This document shows positions 11,581 through 22,929 of a stretch of 64,000 nt of DNA, piece after piece. The stretch covers positions 124,001 to 188,000 of the forward strand of contig JBAKBP010001591.1 of the NCBI GenBank assembly GCA_037953745.1. The letters run 5' to 3'. The position numbers and the translations under genes were made by a program. The stretch is from Lithodes maja (taxonomy: Eukaryota > Arthropoda > Malacostraca > Decapoda > Lithodidae). A model generated the notes under the pieces. The model was not told the origin of the DNA and searched no databases. It saw only the letters and a list, made by a program, of their open reading frames with translations. Position 1 is the first letter of the stretch, and each line of letters begins with the position of its first letter.

Positions 11581-12541
11581 TTAACCCTCCAGCCCCGGCT
11601 ACGCATTACATAAATATTCCCCGAAACCCGGGTGTTTTGGCCGAAAAACGTCTAGGCTAGGCTACCGTATATTTGTTATTCTGACTGCTTCCCGCATTCC
11701 TGCACATCCCCAAGCGTAGCTGTGTTATTTACCTGTAGAATGGCGTTAAGTAGAGCTCTCTAAGTCAACTGGTTGAGTTGTGATGATGATTTCATTGGAG
11801 ATAACTTTATGGCAAAAACAGCCACTTTACACTACTTTTCGATACTTAACCTCTGAAGTGCTGACGTATTTGAGGTTTTTCGTCACTAAAATATTCATTG
11901 TACCATTAATAGCATTAATAATTATCCATATGCGCCTATTATGGGTTGATTATAAAGGTATTAACCTGAAACAACAATAAAACGAGTGAAAACAGCGTTT
12001 GGATGGTCAAAATCGGAGATATAGCCCGCGAGTTGTATAATGTATGGGTGAGGCAAGCTACCTTCCCGCCAATTTTCCCCAAGGCCACTGCGACACAGTC
12101 GATCGATACTCTCTCTCTCTCTCTTGCACTCGATGGCCATCAGTGATGACAACACCCTGCTTGCAACTCGCTAATGTTAGCACGAAAATATACCTCAGAA
12201 TAAGGGAATAATAGGGAAAATAGGTGATAACTGAGGAATAGGAGGAAAGTGGGGAAGGAGGGGAGGTAGAGGACTGAGATTTTGCATGGCCCAGGGGCCA
12301 AAAAAAAAAATAAAAATAAAAAAATAAAAATTAAAAAAATATTTTTTTTTCGATGTAAAAAGTTGATTTTTAGTTTTACTTACTCAGGAGAGTCTTCCCG
12401 CAGCTCCCGGGTTAACAACAACATACAGGCACACACGAAGCTCACAGGCTTTCAACCACTGGGCGTTCAAGAGCCCTTCCGGGTACCTGTTATATGCTTT
12501 TTTATGGGCGTTCAAGAGCCCTTCCATGGTGTAGGGGTTAA
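11581..12541. mobile_element. piggyBac-type MITE1, copy a, carrying a nested MITE2
   Basis: TTAA lies at both ends (11581-11584 and 12538-12541), with the terminus TTAACCCTCCAGCCCCGG. The body matches MITE1 copies at 33261, 38819 and 49752. Its own sequence is interrupted at TTAA by MITE2 (11850-12411). The right end holds two subterminal repeats containing AAGAGCCCTTCC. There is no coding sequence. Confidence 0.9.
11850..12411. mobile_element. piggyBac-type MITE2, copy a, nested in MITE1
   Basis: It is flanked by TTAA (11846-11849 and 12412-12415). Removing it with one TTAA rejoins CGATACTTAACAACAACATA, the uninterrupted MITE1 sequence seen at 33.5 and 50.0 kb. Its terminus GCAGCTCCCGGG is shared with copies at 56130 and 61175. 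It contains an A/T-rich homopolymer block near 12300-12350. Confidence 0.9.
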
Positions 12542-13978
12542 GGTAATTATTTATAAGATGACCTTTTTTTCTAGTTATTAAAAACTTACTCTATGGTGTA
12601 TTATATGATATATAGAAGCAATAGAACTGTTAAAATGACCTGGGAAGTGTATATTAAACTTAGCCTAGACCAACATTCCTGTATTTTTTTATTTTTTTTT
12701 GTAAGGCTAGGCTAGGCAGCTAGGTTAACCTAGCCTACTCTTGAGTTTTGGAACACAGTAGGCCTAGGCCTATTTTAGATGTCTAACTTTTAAAATAATA
12801 ATATAAAAATACGTAGGCTAGGATTAATTTTTTTTTATCATTATACAGCAAGTTCATTTGTGTTATCACTAAAAAAAACAGCGTCGTTTGACACCCTGGC
12901 TAGGCTATAGCCTAGGCTATGACAATAACAGTTTGCCGTCATGCCGTGGGATTATAGGGGATAATAGGGGCCGCCTATAGGATTTATTGAGGAGCCCTCA
13001 CCACCGCCTTGCCCCTCCCCAGGGCTTGTTGAAATTCTCATCTAGCCTACTGCCTAGTTCCTCAACGGTCAACCTATTATTGTATCCCACGACAGTCAAA
13101 ATAGATGCGAACATGCAAGTAGTGTAAACAAGGCACGGCCTGGCAGGCGGTAGCCTACGCCCGAATACTACATCCTTACCATTATTTTTTAGGTACGGTA
13201 CTGGTATATAAGCTGAAGCCTATGAAACGGTACGGATATAATCCTGTGTAGGGGGTGAACCTGTACATAGGCTAGCCTATATCTCAATAATTTGGTAATG
13301 TTACATTTTTTTTTACATTTTACATTCATAAATATTCCACTAATAGGCTATACTGGTTATTTAAGGTTATGTTAGGTTTTGGTTAGGATAGGCTAGGTTG
13401 AAGATATTGTTCAATATTTCTTAGTAAATAGGCATCTGAAAAACAGTTCCCGCGGGCCGCTACACAGGATCTTATGAACGGTACGTAACAGACAGTCCTA
13501 ACCTATCCTAACTTAGTGTCCAAAGTGAGGTCTGCTGCTAGCCTATGTTCTTATAACATTTTCTGCCAAAGTACCGGCACAATTTAATAAAGAGTGTACA
13601 CTGTACCAGTACAGTACTGTACTGTATAGGCCTAGCCTAGGTTAAGCCTGCCACCCTACAGTGCATTTATAGAGTTTTTGGCCATGATTTGGGTAGACCT
13701 GTCACTGAAGAATACTTTCGCAGTCTTACCGTTTGTTTTTGTTTTCAAGGTATAGGCTATAGGCAGAATAGGCTACAGTAGGTATTACTGGTATCTTATT
13801 TTATTGTAGTTTATATTATGAGTGGAAGATTTGCAATAACTTACCCTAACCAAAGTCCAAACTTAGTGTCCAAAGTGGGATCTGCACCCTGCCTCTATGT
13901 TCTCATTTTGTATACCGGTAAATTTTTAGCCAGATTACCGGTACAATTTAATAAGTGTACAGCCAGCAGCTAGGCCTA
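12542..13978. other. Intergenic, no gene seen
   Basis: AT-rich with many TAGGCCTAG tracts. About 65 bases at 12832-12897 match 32317-32385 in inverse orientation (a fragment containing GTCGTTTGACACCC). A short AACCTATTATTGTATCCCA piece near 13072 matches repeats at 55.4 kb. Confidence 0.4.
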
Positions 13979-13990
13979 CCGCCTACAGTG

Positions 13991-14399
13991 GGTGATGGGC
14001 TGGTCTATCAGAGTGAGAACTGAGCGATCTCTGCCATACCCATAGCTTACTCTGACTGTTCCTTTTACTTATATATTTTCTAGATCTCAAGTGACGGCGT
14101 CTCTTCCGTGGATTGACCTCCCAATCTACTAAGATTGGAAGCCAAAGCGTCACATTTTTCCTTTGCCCCTCAACTTTCTCTTCATAATTGCTGAGGGGCA
14201 CAGGGCCCTGGGTGGGGCTTTGGTTTCCCGGGCGTTTCCGCACCCTCCTCAGATCCCCGCCATGGAGTGGCTTCGGTCACCCAGGCTTTATTGTGGTCGG
14301 CAGGGGGGATTCTGCGGGGGTGCTCAGTTATGGCCTTGGCCTTGCTCGGGGCCTTGGGGCTGTTCGGCCAGGCAGCTTGGGGAACAACAACAACAACAA
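13991..14399 (+). mobile_element. SINE family 4, copy a, with (AAC)n tail
   Basis: A 12-bp target-site duplication (CCGCCTACAGTG, 13979-13990 and 14400-14411) brackets the copy. It ends GGGGAACAACAACAACAACAA. A longer inverted copy at 60636-61174 shows this one is 5' truncated. This is retroposition by a LINE that makes AAC-tailed copies. No open reading frame of note. Confidence 0.88.
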
Positions 14400-14411
14400 C
14401 CGCCTACAGTG

Positions 14412-15534
14412 CATTTATAGATTTCCCAGAATCCCGGCCATGACTTGGGTATCACTAAAGAATCTTTCCGCAGCCTTATGTACAATTGTTTGTTTTTATT
14501 TCTTCAAGGAATATAGTACAGTAGTTTACTGTTCAATTGTTTATCATGTTATGAGTAGATAATTTGCATTGTAAACCTTACCCTAACCTAAATTTACTTA
14601 GTCTTTAGTGTCCAAAGTGGGGGCTGCCACTATCCCCACAGTCCACACACCCGCTAACTAACATATATAATTGGTATGTCTTGTCATTACTATAACCTGA
14701 CTTCATGGGGGTAATGGAGACTTGATTGAATATTTTCGGAATTAACCTAGCAGAATCTTGAGTCTTTTAAAGTTGTGAAAATTAAAGTAAGTTTCTACGT
14801 TCCTACTGATTGTACTTAACCCGAGATGGGAATAGCCTACCCAGGTATTTTTTACTCGGCCCAGGGAAAATAATAGACAAACAAATGTTCTAATCAAAGT
14901 TTATTCTTGAAACTTGGTACCGGTATGTATTTTAACCAGTACTCTATAGTAACTCGTGTATCATATGAAAGGATATAAATTAAGTATGTAATAGTTCTTG
15001 GAATGCAACAACAAATATACATGAAATCTTTATTGGACAAAAGTTACAAAACTAAAACAGGGACTGCTAAGAATAATTTAAAAACCTGTTTTCAATGCCT
15101 ATATTAGTGGACCTGAAGTGAATCCCTTTGAGACTGAAGTACAGGCAGCCAGCTCCCCTAGTATCCTGATTAAACATCAGTAAACATACACAACATCCCT
15201 TTTACTTACAATATTATTCATTCCTTTTAATACATTTTGAGCATGTATTGTGTGTATATTTACCTTCACATCTCAAAATTTCTCCGCCGGCCGGGGGGCT
15301 ATGCCCCCCGGACCCCCTATTATGTAGCGGGGGGGCTGTGCCCCCCGCGAACGCCACGCAAAGTTGATCCTTGTAAGGGTAACATTCAAGACAGCTAGAG
15401 CCGCCTTATTTACCAAGTTTCTTTATATTTTTTCAAAGGAATAGTGTTTAATCGTTGTTTTTCATGGTTTGAGTGGAGGATTTGCATTAACTAACCCATT
15501 ATTAATTAATCTGAAGATACTACGTCAAATGGTG
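14412..15534. other. Intergenic, no gene seen
   Basis: AT-rich. At 15285-15350 two GC hairpins occur (GGGGGGCTATGCCCCCC and GGGGGGCTGTGCCCCCC), an example of the dispersed stem-loop motif. A TTAGATTAGATTAACCTAACC tract lies near 15620. Confidence 0.4.
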
Positions 15535-15870
15535 CCATTTATTGGGTGAATCACGCTTTTACAGTAGGTAAGGAAAATTGTGGGGAGGCCATGCACACTT
15601 CCAAAATGTACAAATATTAGATTAGATTAGATTAACCTAACCTAACCCTAATATAATATAATATCGTTTTTGTGAGTAACGTTCAAGCCATTTATTGGGT
15701 GAATCGCACTCACCGCATCTTTCAAAACAAGAAGAAGAGGACCCAGGTCGAAGGATTCATTAGGTGCAATGCTTTGTTTACGTTCGGGACATTATTTTTG
15801 TTATTTTTCGGTGTAATCGAGTTTTTTCAAGTGTCGATAACGAAATTCCTCCATGCGGACTAGGCCCTAT
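15535..15870 (+). repeat. Dispersed repeat with ATTTATTGGGTGAATC motif, copy a
   Basis: The motif ATTTATTGGGTGAATC occurs twice (near 15538 and 15691). The order of motifs, the TAACGTTC piece and GCTTTGTTTAC near 15773 recur inverted at 22930-23210. There is no coding potential. Confidence 0.65.
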
Positions 15871-15925
15871 AATGAGAAAAATATGGCGAGTCTATTGGTC
15901 CCTATTTTCCCTAATAAATTATTTC

Positions 15926-16455
15926 GGTACAATTTTAGTTACTGGACACCTATTTGACAGGTACCACCGAGGATTTAATACATATTTGTTTTCGGTTTCC
16001 ACGCATCCAACACCAAGCTACACCTTTTTCTGGTCCGGTAATAGCCTAGTATTGAAAACGATATAATAACTTTTTAAATATGGTTTTCGACGAGAATAAA
16101 ACGGGGCTTGGGCCGAAAATCGGCGGCGGGGGGAGTCCGTCGTCTCTTCGGATCGTCGCGGTTTGTTTACCCAGGACACTCGAGGTGACGGCCAGCTGTT
16201 TTACTTGCCCCCTGCTGGCCACATAGATGACGATTATTATAATTCATGGGGAGGGGGCAGAGCCCCCCCCTCAACCCTGCCCTGTATCCCACGCCCTATA
16301 ACGCAAGTTTTTATCAAAAAATTGACCCAACAAGCTTAGCCATTTGAAGTCGACCGCCAAGACGGCGGGACCAGGAAGTCACTCCGAGCGTAAAGTAAAC
16401 AAAGCGACGCTACTTCCACGAACGCAACCGAGTTGTCTTTATATTTCGTCTCATA
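15926..16455 (+). mobile_element. TIR element G, truncated copy
   Basis: It begins GGTACAATTTTAGTTACTGG and matches the complete copy at 44178-45134 through CGTTTACCC-like and GC-hairpin parts to TATATTTCGTCTCAT. It then runs directly into LINE B coding sequence without its second inverted repeat. The LINE is also cut at this junction, so the join looks like a deletion or recombination breakpoint. Confidence 0.75.
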
Positions 16456-17162
16456 TTATCATTATTAATGTCTTCATAATTACTATCTTTCACATATTGA
16501 ATTGCACCATTAGTAGACCTTTGGTTTACACTGTTAAGTAGTTCCTTAAAATGAGTTTTCCATAAGTCAGCAATGTTATCTTCACCCGTAACCCCCTCAA
16601 CACTGACAGGTAATGGTGTGTTACAATTTTGCATGGATCTGATGTCCTTCCAAAACCAGTTAGTATCCTTTTCTGCCAGACTCTTTGCAAGGGCTTCCTT
16701 CCTTAATTGGTTTTCATTTTGCTTAATAAATCTAATGGCATATTTGGTCCGAGCCTTTGCTTTTTTGTGAAGTTCAAATATAGGCCCCTGTCTGGGCTGA
16801 CCTACTTCAAGCCAATGAGACCTAGCATCTCTGGAGGCCTGATACAGGTCAGCCACATAGTCTTGCCAACCTGGCTTATTGAATGAGGACTTATATTTAT
16901 GGCTATTAAAAATACTTTCCCCCGCTTTTGATAAAGAATCTATTATACTATTGTAAAATTTAATCATGTCCTTTCTGTGTTGTGCATCACTACATTTTGG
17001 ATCCCTGCATTGTGCTACACCATTACCATCATATTGCACCCTATTTAATAAGTCTTTGGTTTTATCACAGTACATTTGGCACTCTTCATTTGAGATTACA
17101 TTCCATGGAACTTTTGCCTTGATGCTATTGCTAGTTTCTGTTATTCCCGGTACCTTATTAAT
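16410..17162 (-). pseudogene. LINE B ORF2, middle part between endonuclease and RT
   Basis: This continues the endonuclease frame after one stop codon at 17163-17165. It is a Lys/Asn-rich linker with FWKDIRSMQNCN and LWKTHFKELLN, the usual motif just before the RT of CR1/L2-like LINEs. The last 14 codons (from MRRNIKT) already read TIR element G. The RT itself is absent, so this copy cannot move on its own. Confidence 0.8.
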
Positions 17163-17954
17163 TTAGATTGTTAATTCTATAGGTATGTGGTCGTCATCCG
17201 TAATGTCGTATCTTATGGCCATTTCTGAGATAGAGTCATGAAAGTCAGAGCTAGAGATTGCATGATCAAGCCACGACCGGGTCTCCCATGCTTCACTAAC
17301 ATATGTATAGCTATTTTCTGGAAGCAGGTTTTTGGAGGACAAAATTAAACCTTGCTCATCACAAAACCTTAACATATGTTTAGCAAACATGGAACCACCC
17401 AACTCGTGAGGGGTAGCATTCCAATCACCTACCACTGAGTAACACGTTATCTCTAATTCAGAAATTAGGCCACCAAGCTTCCCTAACTTTTCCAAATAAA
17501 GTTCTTCATTTTCTGCACACTGATACGGTAAGTAAACACAAAATATTGCAAATTTTCTCTGTCCCACTTCCAGCTGTATTCCCGCACACCAGCTTAAATT
17601 TGTCTCAATGGTTTTAATTACACTATCTAGGCACGATCTCCACATTATTGCAACTCCCCCTGGGGGGTGACCTGCCACAATACCATCACGTGTGTCCGTA
17701 GTGGAGACCCCGTACCCATGGAAATCTTTATCTAATATGTTCAAATTACCTAAGTCCTGTTTTGTGTACCAGGTTTCCTGAAGGCAGACTATGTCACTGG
17801 TCCTTAATGTAGATACGATGTCAGGTCGCAACAGGAGATTCCTCTTTGTTTTGGGGAGTCCTCTGCAATTGTATGAAGTTACTTTTATACTTGCTGCTGT
17901 TGTTGGTATCTCCTCCATTACTGCGAGTTGGATAGTGGTGTGCGATGCCTCCAA
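17163..17954 (-). pseudogene. LINE B ORF2, apurinic-type endonuclease domain
   Basis: 264 codons with the endonuclease/exonuclease/phosphatase fold motifs: SYNCRGL near the start, CLQETWY, FCVYLPY, GDWNATP, RSWLDHA and DDDHIPI. In LINEs this domain nicks target DNA to prime reverse transcription. All catalytic motifs are readable; the frame ends at a premature TAA after IELTI. It follows ORF1 closely on the same strand. Confidence 0.9.
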
Positions 17955-18015
17955 GTCCCAGAAGCCTCTGCACTGTCCTCATTGGGATATTGTCTTGGTT
18001 CTCTGTACCAGTTGA

Positions 18016-18796
18016 CATAATTATGCATCTTCTGGCCACAGGTCAGGATTCATGAAAACATCTGGATCTGGACATTCACTAGTTACAAAAGGAGGCACAG
18101 GTAGTGGACCTGGAGAGGGTGGTCAGCTTTCTTACCTCTATATTTATAGGTAGATTATCAGCCAAGTATATCTTGAGATTCTCAGCAGTAACACTAGGGT
18201 TGAATCCTGTGGCAAACACCCTAGCTAGTCGGGGCCTTTTGATGGTATTGAGGCCAGTATCCTTGCCCCTACCTTTAATTCCTAGCTGGTTTCTCGGTCT
18301 AGGGTGAACCTGCTCGCCTTCCCTAGAGTAGCGAGGCTTGCCATTCACCCATTTGACCATAGTCCATGGGTTTTCCCTTGCATTGGCTCCTTCATTTGGT
18401 TCAGTTTGTGTAGGTAAATTTGAGGATGGTGTAGCTGACACTGTATTATCTTCTCTCGTTGCCGATGATAAAGATTGCTGTTGTGTTCGGTGTTGTTGCT
18501 GTTGTGGTCGCTGCTGCTGCCACACCTGGTGTTGCCTTTGATATGAATGCTGCTGCTGGGTTTGTTTGGATTGTTGTTGTTGGTGCTGTTGTAGTTGTCG
18601 CTGGTGTTGTTGCTTTTGTTGATGCTGTTGCTGCTGCTGCACCTGCTGTTGTTGCTGCTGCACCTGCTGTTGTTGCTGCTGCATCTGCTGTTGTTGCTGC
18701 TGCACCTGCTGTTGTTGCTGCTGTTGCTGTTGCTGCTGCTGTTGTGGTTGTTGCTGCTGTTGTGGTTGTTGCTGCTGCTGTTGTTGCTGCTGTTGT

Positions 18797-18797
<1 letters not shown>
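18016..18797 (-). pseudogene. LINE B ORF1, C-terminal part (Gln-rich plus RRM-like)
   Basis: A poly-Gln region coded by CAG/CAA repeats is followed by an RRM-like segment (RLARVFATGFNPSVTAENLK) and, after a one-base frame change near 18080, the ending DPDVFMNPDLWPEDA and a stop near 18020. The ending resembles ORF1 proteins of CR1/L2-type elements, which bind element RNA. The frame change and the SINE upstream make it a pseudogene. Other frames of the triplet repeat give long poly-Leu, poly-Val and poly-Asn ORFs that are artefacts. Confidence 0.75.
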
Positions 18798-18827
<30 letters not shown>

Positions 18828-19046
18828 GTTCTTAAAGCTAGCGCATGCTAAGCTAGCTAAGGATAGCTCAATAAGGCCGATTAGGCGTATTTCCATTGGG
18901 GTCCTGTACTACTACCCCATCCCTTTGCTCATGAGGGATGGTAACGACTCAGTGTTTGTGAAAAATCTTTAATGCGCCGAGCGTGGGCGCGAACCCGGGC
19001 CTTCTGGGTGGAAGTCCGAGACGCTAGTCACTACACCAAGCGAGCC
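18798..19046 (-). mobile_element. tRNA-derived SINE family 1, copy b
   Basis: The (ATT)n tail lies at 18798-18830 and the body matches copy a. The B box is read on the minus strand near 18990-19005 and the head ends at 19046. It is inserted in the CAG/CAA tract of LINE B ORF1. Flanking TGCTGTTGTTG and TGCTGTTGATG may be the target duplication, but the flank is itself repetitive. Confidence 0.85.
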
Positions 19047-19804
19047 GCTTGCTGTTGATGCTGTTGTTGTATGGGTTGCTGTTGTTGCTGGGGCTGTTGT
19101 GTTTGGAGTTGTTGCAGCTGTTGCTGTTGTAATTCAGCCTGCTGTTGCTGGGGGTGGTGTTGTAGGCCTATGGGTGGTTGTTGTTGTTGATGCTGTTGTT
19201 CTAGATGCTGCTGCTGTTGTTGTGTCACTTGTGCCTGTTGTTGAGGTGGAGCGTTAGTAGAGTTATTTTCTAACTTATTTACTCTGTCAGCTACATTTGA
19301 AACCACACTGCTTATGTCCACTATGGTTTCTTTTTGACCTGTGGTACACTCTCTCAGTAATTTAACTTCCATTTGGGTCTTCTTGATTTCACTAAGTAGC
19401 ACTGACACATCTATCCTATCAAATTGTATAGGTGGTAGGTCCTTTAGGTCCATGGCCACGAAAGTGGGTAAGCCCACAGCCTTACTCTCTTGTAGCAATT
19501 TAATAATGTCTTTAATGTTCTCAGCACTTTTGTTTGCACCAACTCGCATAATATTTCGATAATTGTTATCTTCACTAGTACCAATAAGATCGAACACTCT
19601 GTTCTTGGCTGCCACAATTTTATCTTCATAAAAGGGCACACACAGCTGCACAATACTGTCTGTAGGTAGACTATCTATTTTATTTGATATAAAGCATAAC
19701 AGTTCGTTGATTTTAAGGCCATCACTATTTCGTCCCTGGGTTGAGATTGTCCCACCTCGCCCCACCATCTTGTTGCCCAGGGGCCGGATACACAAAAATT
19801 TCAT
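19047..19804 (-). pseudogene. LINE B ORF1, N-terminal part
   Basis: An open frame of about 250 codons has a globular-to-helical N-terminus (LKINELLCFISNKIDSLPTD), a probable coiled-coil segment (LLSEIKKTQMEVKLLRE), then a Gln-rich tail that runs into the SINE. Paired with an RRM-like C-terminus on the far side of the SINE it makes a LINE ORF1. The true start may be the Met at 19768 (MVGRGG) rather than 19804, since the first residues read upstream repeat sequence. Confidence 0.75.
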
Positions 19805-20130
19805 GGGCGATTTATGGCGCCATATCTCCCAACTGCTGCCTTATGTCCTTGTGAGGCCATACTCAAAGCTTAACATGGGGGCAGCCATCTTGAAAAACAT
19901 GGCCGACTGCCGCCTTAGCTTATGGACACCTCCGTGGGGTGTTCTAAGTCGCTAAGGTGGAATCTAAACTGAGCAACTTCGCCAATGGAGGAACAGTCAA
20001 CAAGGCAGTACCTATAAACTGAACTGGGAGGAAGCCGGTACCAAGGCGTTGCTGGAGTAGGAATGCTTGACAACTGCAGAAAGCAGACGACGACCCTGCA
20101 ACAACAACAACCGTTTCGTTGCGTTTTTGA
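19776..20130. repeat. Possible hAT-like MITE end and LINE B 5' flank
   Basis: CAGGGGCCGGATACACAAAA at 19776 resembles hAT-type termini. The inverse end TTTTGAGTATCCGGCCCC lies at 26972, beside a SINE. Following sequence ATGGCGCCATATCTCC also recurs inverted near 26880-26930. A complete element could not be delimited. Confidence 0.4.
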
Positions 20131-20181
20131 TGGTTGTGGTACTTACTACTTGGATATATACTGTTCACCCGACTTTCTATC

Positions 20182-20465
20182 ATGGAGCTAGTGGCAGCCT
20201 ACCTCTTTCGTCGTAATTTAAGACTTGAAAGAAGGTATAGAGACGGTAGAGACCCACTCGACCCTCTCTATGTTAGCGATGGACACTTGCTGAGATATTA
20301 CAAATTTCCTCGGCATGAATTACTGTAATTGCTTTAGGCTAGGCCGATGTCAAGAAATGGACCCACTTCTTGCTAGGCGGACAAGAAGAGGCCATGCCAT
20401 TCCCACACATACTCAAGTGTTAGTGACTCTGAGATTCTTAGCAAGTCCGTTGAATTTGTGCACAT
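20182..20465 (+). pseudogene. PIF/Harbinger transposase, N-terminal remnant
   Basis: A frame from 20182 gives RDGRDPLDPLYVSDGHLLRY then FPRHELL and a stop. After a frame shift it continues as DPLLARRTRRGHAIPT and QVLVTLRFLAS. That pairing matches the start of HARBI1-like transposases. The central catalytic part is missing before 21780. It is either a dead transposon or a decayed domesticated copy. Confidence 0.7.
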
Positions 20466-21009
20466 GCAGTATTTAAATTACTGGTACAGTACTTTGCTTA
20501 ATTAGGCCTAGGCCTATTTTGAATACAGTATTTATTAATAGGTTACAGTTCTTGCAATTATTTTTAATTTGATTTGCAGTGATTATAGGCCTAGGCCTAT
20601 GCCTGGAGCCAAGGTCATATTGATCTTTAAAACAATTGCATCCAAAAATGGGAGACTGAATTACCATAGTTGAATTTTAGCCTAACTTCTAACAGGCCTA
20701 ATTTACAAGTATTTTTGCATGGTTGAGAAGTCAGCACCTTTAATTATAGTGTAAAAGGTACTGGTAACACAGTACAGTACACTGTTCATGTTTGCCTAAT
20801 AAGTTTCCTTGGAAAGATAAATCTTAAAGTGTAGGCCTAGCCTAATTTGGATCTAATTTAGATCATTAGGTAGGCCTACACATATTAAAGAATATAACCT
20901 AATGCCCCAACAGGCCCATCCACCAGAGGCTAATTTTGTTTTATGGTACCGGTAGCCTCTTATCTTATTAAGCCCCTTAGGCTACTGTTAAAATAGATGC
21001 TGATTTCAA
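20466..21009. other. Intergenic, no gene seen
   Basis: AT-rich, with repeated TAGGCCTAGGCC tracts and short CAGTACAGTAC palindromes. No coding sequence is recognised between the two Harbinger remnants. Confidence 0.4.
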
Positions 21010-21290
21010 TCATTCATGGGGGAGTGAGGGGGGATAAAGCCCCCCCTCAACCCATCCTGTATACAAAGGAAAAAAATATTGTATAGGCCTATTACCGATA
21101 TCTTTGAAAATGTCTTACATCTGAGTGTTTTAAGATTGTTGGATAATGGGAAAAATAACATTTTTCGGGGATTGTGACTAATTTAAACTACTGTATAATG
21201 ATGAAAACTACCTAAAACCAAAGGAAAAAACCATGGGAAAATTAATGGTAGTTTCGGTTATATTTTCCCACAACCCTATTAACGTCATCT
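21010..21290 (+). mobile_element. Element S without satellite (short copy)
   Basis: It starts with the GC hairpin GGGGGGATAAAGCCCCCC and CAACCCATCCTGTATAC. It then matches the right part of the two longer copies at 40.3-41.0 kb and 42.1-42.3 kb (AAGATTGTTGGATAATGGG, then CCATGGGAAAATT). It lacks the 133-bp repeats those copies carry between these parts. Confidence 0.65.
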
Positions 21291-21779
21291 AGTGTCATCC
21301 CGTTTGTAAGGGTTAATGTTCATTGCTTTTGACAAAATCAAACTCTAAATTAAAACACTGTTTTGTGAATATTTTCTTAAACTCACAATATATGTGGAAT
21401 AGCCTAGGCTATGTAATAATAAAAAAACTAAGTTCTCATATAGTACCGGTACCAGTAGTGAAAGAAGCTTGAACATAGTGGAACTGCTCGGTGTTATTAT
21501 TATATTATTATGACATGCCAGTTAGGTATAGGCACGAGCATATGGAAGGTTATACCAATGCACATTTTTGAACAATTAGAACCTAAGCTTTGACTCCAAT
21601 AATACAGTATTTTATATTTTTATTATCTCGCTTCCCTTCAGTACCGATATAAATGAGTGTGACGTCATTTATGCTTGCTTGTACATTATTTGCATATTTT
21701 AGACAGTAATCTTTCATTCGCTTACAATAAAGTTAGCGTTTTCCTAATGCAAGTAGGCCTAATTCGCATTTACTTTCAG

Positions 21780-22023
21780 GTGATAGTGGCTACCCCTTGG
21801 AGCTGTTCCTCCTCACCCTATTCTCAAATCCCAGTACTCCAGCAGAGGAACGGTATAACCGAGGTCACACAAGCACCAGAGTGATCATTGAACAGACATT
21901 TGGGCTACTTAAATCTAGATTTAGATCCCTTCATCACTCTGGTGGCTCATTGCAATATGAACCCAAGAAATCTAGGTTGTTTATTCCTTTTTTAGTTACC
22001 GGTACCATTATTATTTTTGAGTG
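21780..22023 (+). pseudogene. PIF/Harbinger transposase, C-terminal exon remnant
   Basis: Behind a pyrimidine/acceptor-like TTTACTTTCAG at 21769-21779 the frame reads PLELFLLTLFSNPSTPAEER, then YNRGHTSTRVIIEQTFGLLK and RFRSLHHSGGSLQYEP. In Harbinger-family DDE nucleases this block contains the last catalytic Glu (here in IIEQTFG). The frame ends in repeat sequence at 22021. The middle D-containing exons are not seen. Confidence 0.75.
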
Positions 22024-22929
22024 ATGGGATTATAAGTTGGTGTCTTTACACTAAGCATCTATGTACAGTATGGTGGAGTAAGAATATACAGTAGTTAAAA
22101 TATATTATTTTCCATGAAGCTTTAATTTTATTTGAATGTAGGCTATGACTATAGGTTAATCTTCTAAATCATTAATGCGTTATATCCACATTATGATTTT
22201 GAGCATTTCTATTGTCTTCATAATGTTTGGTTCCTGTTTAGATTTCTTAGTTTTGCTTTTTCATTTCGACATGTTTATGAAGCCAATACAACATGTCATT
22301 GTCATTCAAACTTTATCCTGTTTTCAAAGTTCTATAAGATATTTTTTGTATATTTATATTAGGTTATTGTATAGAAGAGGCTATTTTACTACCGTATCTC
22401 ATGTATTTAACAAAATATAATCACAACTTCTTACATACAAAGGTAGATAATATCACAGCCATCTTATTGTATAATATATATCCTTTGTAGAACACATCGC
22501 GATAATGCAGATACTGTACTTCTTTGTTTATGCATACAGTAGGCTATTAAAGAACTAAATAACATTCTTCATAATAAAAGACAGGAAATAAAATTGTTTA
22601 CCTTCATACCCTACCATAGGAATTTGATTCTACCTACCGTACATCTACTCTACCAGTACGAGTATAAGATAAGAAACTATTATCAAAGAGTGGGATACGT
22701 TATTCTCAATAGTATGATAGCTTCTTGAAAACTACAAATACACCTGTATGTATGAGAGTAGCTGTATGCAAGGCATAATATAATAAGTAAATGTATCTTG
22801 AATTTATCCTACTCATTCTTCACATATTCAACATTGGACTTGGCATAAAAAAAAAAACATTTGTCAAAATAATTATAAAATGGTAATACCGGGTACTATA
22901 CTATATATTGCAAATAATCAGTCATGAAT
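22024..22929. other. Intergenic, no gene seen
   Basis: AT-rich with several short ORFs that show no domain. No RNA gene or transposon end could be supported. Confidence 0.4.

Noticed and set aside
18345..18896. Poly-Leu, poly-Val/Ala and poly-Asn ORFs
   Set aside because: They are other frames of the CAG/CAA triplet tract of LINE B ORF1.
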